From positions 1 through 5,287 of the forward strand of contig JACQDO010000034.1 of NCBI GenBank assembly GCA_016201085.1: DNA of 5,287 nt, given 5' to 3'. The notes beneath the pieces are model-generated. The model saw only the letters and a list, made by a program, of their open reading frames with translations, was not told where the DNA came from and did no database searches. Below, in pieces: positions 3,845 to 5,287 of the stretch. The stretch is from Hyphomicrobiales bacterium. GTDB taxonomy: Bacteria > Pseudomonadota > Alphaproteobacteria > Rhizobiales > Xanthobacteraceae. Numbering within the stretch: the first letter of the stretch is position 1; each line of letters opens with the position of its first letter. A program made the translations under genes and the position numbers.

Positions 3845-5287
3845 ATGTCGGATTCAGATTCGGCGCGTTCGGATTCGCGGACCAAACTCAATCGGCGCAA
3901 TTTCCTGGCGGGTGCGGCGGTAGCCGGCGCGGCCAGCACCATCGTGCCGCCGGGCGCCGCGGCGGCGCCGTCGATGCCGAACGAGCAGGCGCCACGGCCA
4001 TCCGCATTACCGCCGACGGCGAAGCTGGCCGCCGCCGAAGCGGGAACGCCGCAGGAGATCAAACGCGAGAGCGGCAAGCCCGGCTCCGACTTCATGGTCG
4101 ACGTGATCAAGACGCTCGACATCAAATATATGCCGTGCAATCCGGCTTCCAGTTTCCGCGCGCTGCATGAATCGCTGATCGATTACGGCGGCAACAAGAG
4201 CCCGGAATTCCTCACCTGCCTGCATGAAGAATCCGCCGTCGGCATGGCGCACGGCTACTTCAAGGTCGCCGGTAAACCGCTGCTGACGCTGGTGCATGGC
4301 ACCGTCGGCCTGCAGCATGCGGCGATGGCCGTCTACAACGCCTGGTGCGACCGCGTGCCGGTGCTCATCGTCGGCGGCAACGACATGGACGCCGCGCATC
4401 GCCCGCCGGGCGTGCCGACCTTCCATTCGGCGCAGGACATCAACGCGCTGGTGCGCGACTTCACCAAGTGGGACGACACGCCGGTGTCGGCGCAGCATTT
4501 CGCGCAATCCTTCGTGCGCATGTACAAGATCGCCACCACGCCGCCTTACGGGCCGGTGATGATGTCGCTCGACGCCGGCTTGCAGCAGGAGCCGATCCGC
4601 GAGCACGGCGAGAAACTTTACATCCCGCGCTACGTGCCGAGCTCAGCCCCGCAGGGCGACAGCGGCGCCGTGAAGGAAGCGGCGCGCCTGCTCGCCAACG
4701 CCGAGCGTCCGGTCATCGTGGTCGATCGCGCCGCGCGCACGCCGAACGGCATCAAGCTGCTGGTCGAGCTGGCCGAAGCCTTGCAGGTGCCGGTCGTCGA
4801 TCAGGGCGGCCGCTTGAATTTCCCGAAGACGCATTATCTCAGCCGCCCACCGAGCGTGATCGGCCAGGCCGACGTCATCATCGGCATGGAGCTGTCCGAT
4901 TTCTGGGGCACCGTGAACGGTTTCATCGACAACGGCGAGCACGGCATCGGCGTCAACGAGTCCAAGATCAAGCCGGGCACCAAGCTGATCGGCATCAGCT
5001 CGGTCGAGCTGATCACCAAATCGAACTACCAGGACTTCCAGCGTTTCCAGGTGGTCGACGTGTCGATGCCGGCCGACGCCGAGGCGACGCTGCCGGTGCT
5101 GATCGAAGCGGTGAAGGCCGCCATCCCGAACGACCGCAAGGCGGCGATCGCCAAGCGCGGCGAGGCGATCCGCAAGGCGCACACGGAAGGGCGCGCCAAT
5201 GTGCGGCGCGCCGCGGCCATTGCCTGGGATGCTTCCCCCATCAGCTCCGCCCGCCTGGTGATGGAGACCTGGGCGCAGATCAAGGAT
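3845..5287 (+). CDS. Tat-signal-bearing thiamine-diphosphate enzyme, acetolactate-synthase superfamily (partial, runs off the right edge)
   Basis: The frame stays open for 481 codons to the window end, with no stop. The N-terminus is a Ser/Asp-rich lead (SDSDSARSDS), then NRRNFLAGAAVAGAA (16-30), matching the twin-arginine pattern RRxFL followed by a hydrophobic stretch and an Ala-rich cleavage region (GAAAAP, ~37-42). A Pro/Ala spacer follows to about 80. The pyrimidine-binding (TPP_enzyme_N) domain spans roughly 80-240: the HE of CLHEESAVGMAHGY puts the cofactor-activating Glu at 128, and HGTVGLQHAAMAVYNAWCDR followed by PVLIVGG is the usual family core. The central TPP_enzyme_M domain begins near 275, with RPVIVVDRAAR (about 288-298) and ADVIIGMELSDF (342-353). 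The C-terminal pyrophosphate-binding domain with GDG...N lies beyond the window. The superfamily includes acetolactate synthase, benzoylformate and oxalyl-CoA decarboxylases, and glyoxylate carboligase; the substrate cannot be told. Since Tat exports folded, cofactor-loaded proteins, a periplasmic location is plausible. It follows the exported transpeptidase by 120 bp. Confidence 0.92.
   Translation, partial: MSDSDSARSDSRTKLNRRNFLAGAAVAGAASTIVPPGAAAAPSMPNEQAPRPSALPPTAKLAAAEAGTPQEIKRESGKPGSDFMVDVIKTLDIKYMPCNPASSFRALHESLIDYGGNKSPEFLTCLHEESAVGMAHGYFKVAGKPLLTLVHGTVGLQHAAMAVYNAWCDRVPVLIVGGNDMDAAHRPPGVPTFHSAQDINALVRDFTKWDDTPVSAQHFAQSFVRMYKIATTPPYGPVMMSLDAGLQQEPIREHGEKLYIPRYVPSSAPQGDSGAVKEAARLLANAERPVIVVDRAARTPNGIKLLVELAEALQVPVVDQGGRLNFPKTHYLSRPPSVIGQADVIIGMELSDFWGTVNGFIDNGEHGIGVNESKIKPGTKLIGISSVELITKSNYQDFQRFQVVDVSMPADAEATLPVLIEAVKAAIPNDRKAAIAKRGEAIRKAHTEGRANVRRAAAIAWDASPISSARLVMETWAQIKD

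Noticed and set aside
3427..4606. Minus-strand frames of 237 and 199 aa (3427-4140, 4007-4606)
   Set aside because: Both are antisense to the transpeptidase and TPP genes, which have strong family motifs. They look like codon-bias shadows.
4643..5182. 179-aa minus-strand frame
   Set aside because: It is antisense to the TPP middle domain. The Asp/Arg/His-rich sequence is the mirror of normal GC-rich codons.
1..5287. CRISPR array, tRNA, rRNA, insertion sequence or integrase
   Set aside because: I saw no evenly spaced direct repeats, no cloverleaf or rRNA-like stretch, and no transposase or recombinase protein. The gene content looks chromosomal.

Overview
The window is GC-rich and densely coding. 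Third codon positions are strongly G/C, so long open frames also appear on the wrong strand. Gene content and protein style suggest an alphaproteobacterium, most likely Hyphomicrobiales (Bradyrhizobium/Rhodoplanes-like). This is inferred from family resemblance, because there is no rRNA or other phylogenetic marker here.

Layout: positions 1-1949 read on the minus strand. From right to left they hold a ketopantoate-reductase family enzyme (993-1949), a short AT-richer gap, an ECF-type sigma factor (302-847), and, 12 bp after its stop, the N-terminal part of a membrane protein that is probably its anti-sigma partner and runs off the left edge (1-289). From 2074 onward everything reads on the plus strand: a PcaC-like carboxymuconolactone decarboxylase family protein (2074-2460), an exported YkuD-type L,D-transpeptidase with a long Pro/Gln-rich linker (2588-3724), and a thiamine-diphosphate enzyme of the acetolactate-synthase superfamily that starts with a twin-arginine signal and leaves the window still open (3845-5287). 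The first and last genes are cut by the window edges.

How the parts relate: sigma factor plus membrane partner form a recognisable regulatory pair. The reductase and the PcaC-like protein are divergent from a ~124-bp intergenic region that holds a good -35/-10-like pair facing the reductase, so they may be co-regulated in a small-molecule (keto-acid or aromatic) catabolic context. The L,D-transpeptidase is an envelope enzyme of peptidoglycan cross-linking. The Tat-type TPP enzyme is the least ordinary gene, because a ThDP carboligase/decarboxylase fold with an apparent export signal is unusual. I found no mobile element, CRISPR array, tRNA or rRNA. Apart from the Tat-TPP enzyme the window looks like ordinary chromosome, and I do not see a clear new multi-gene system.
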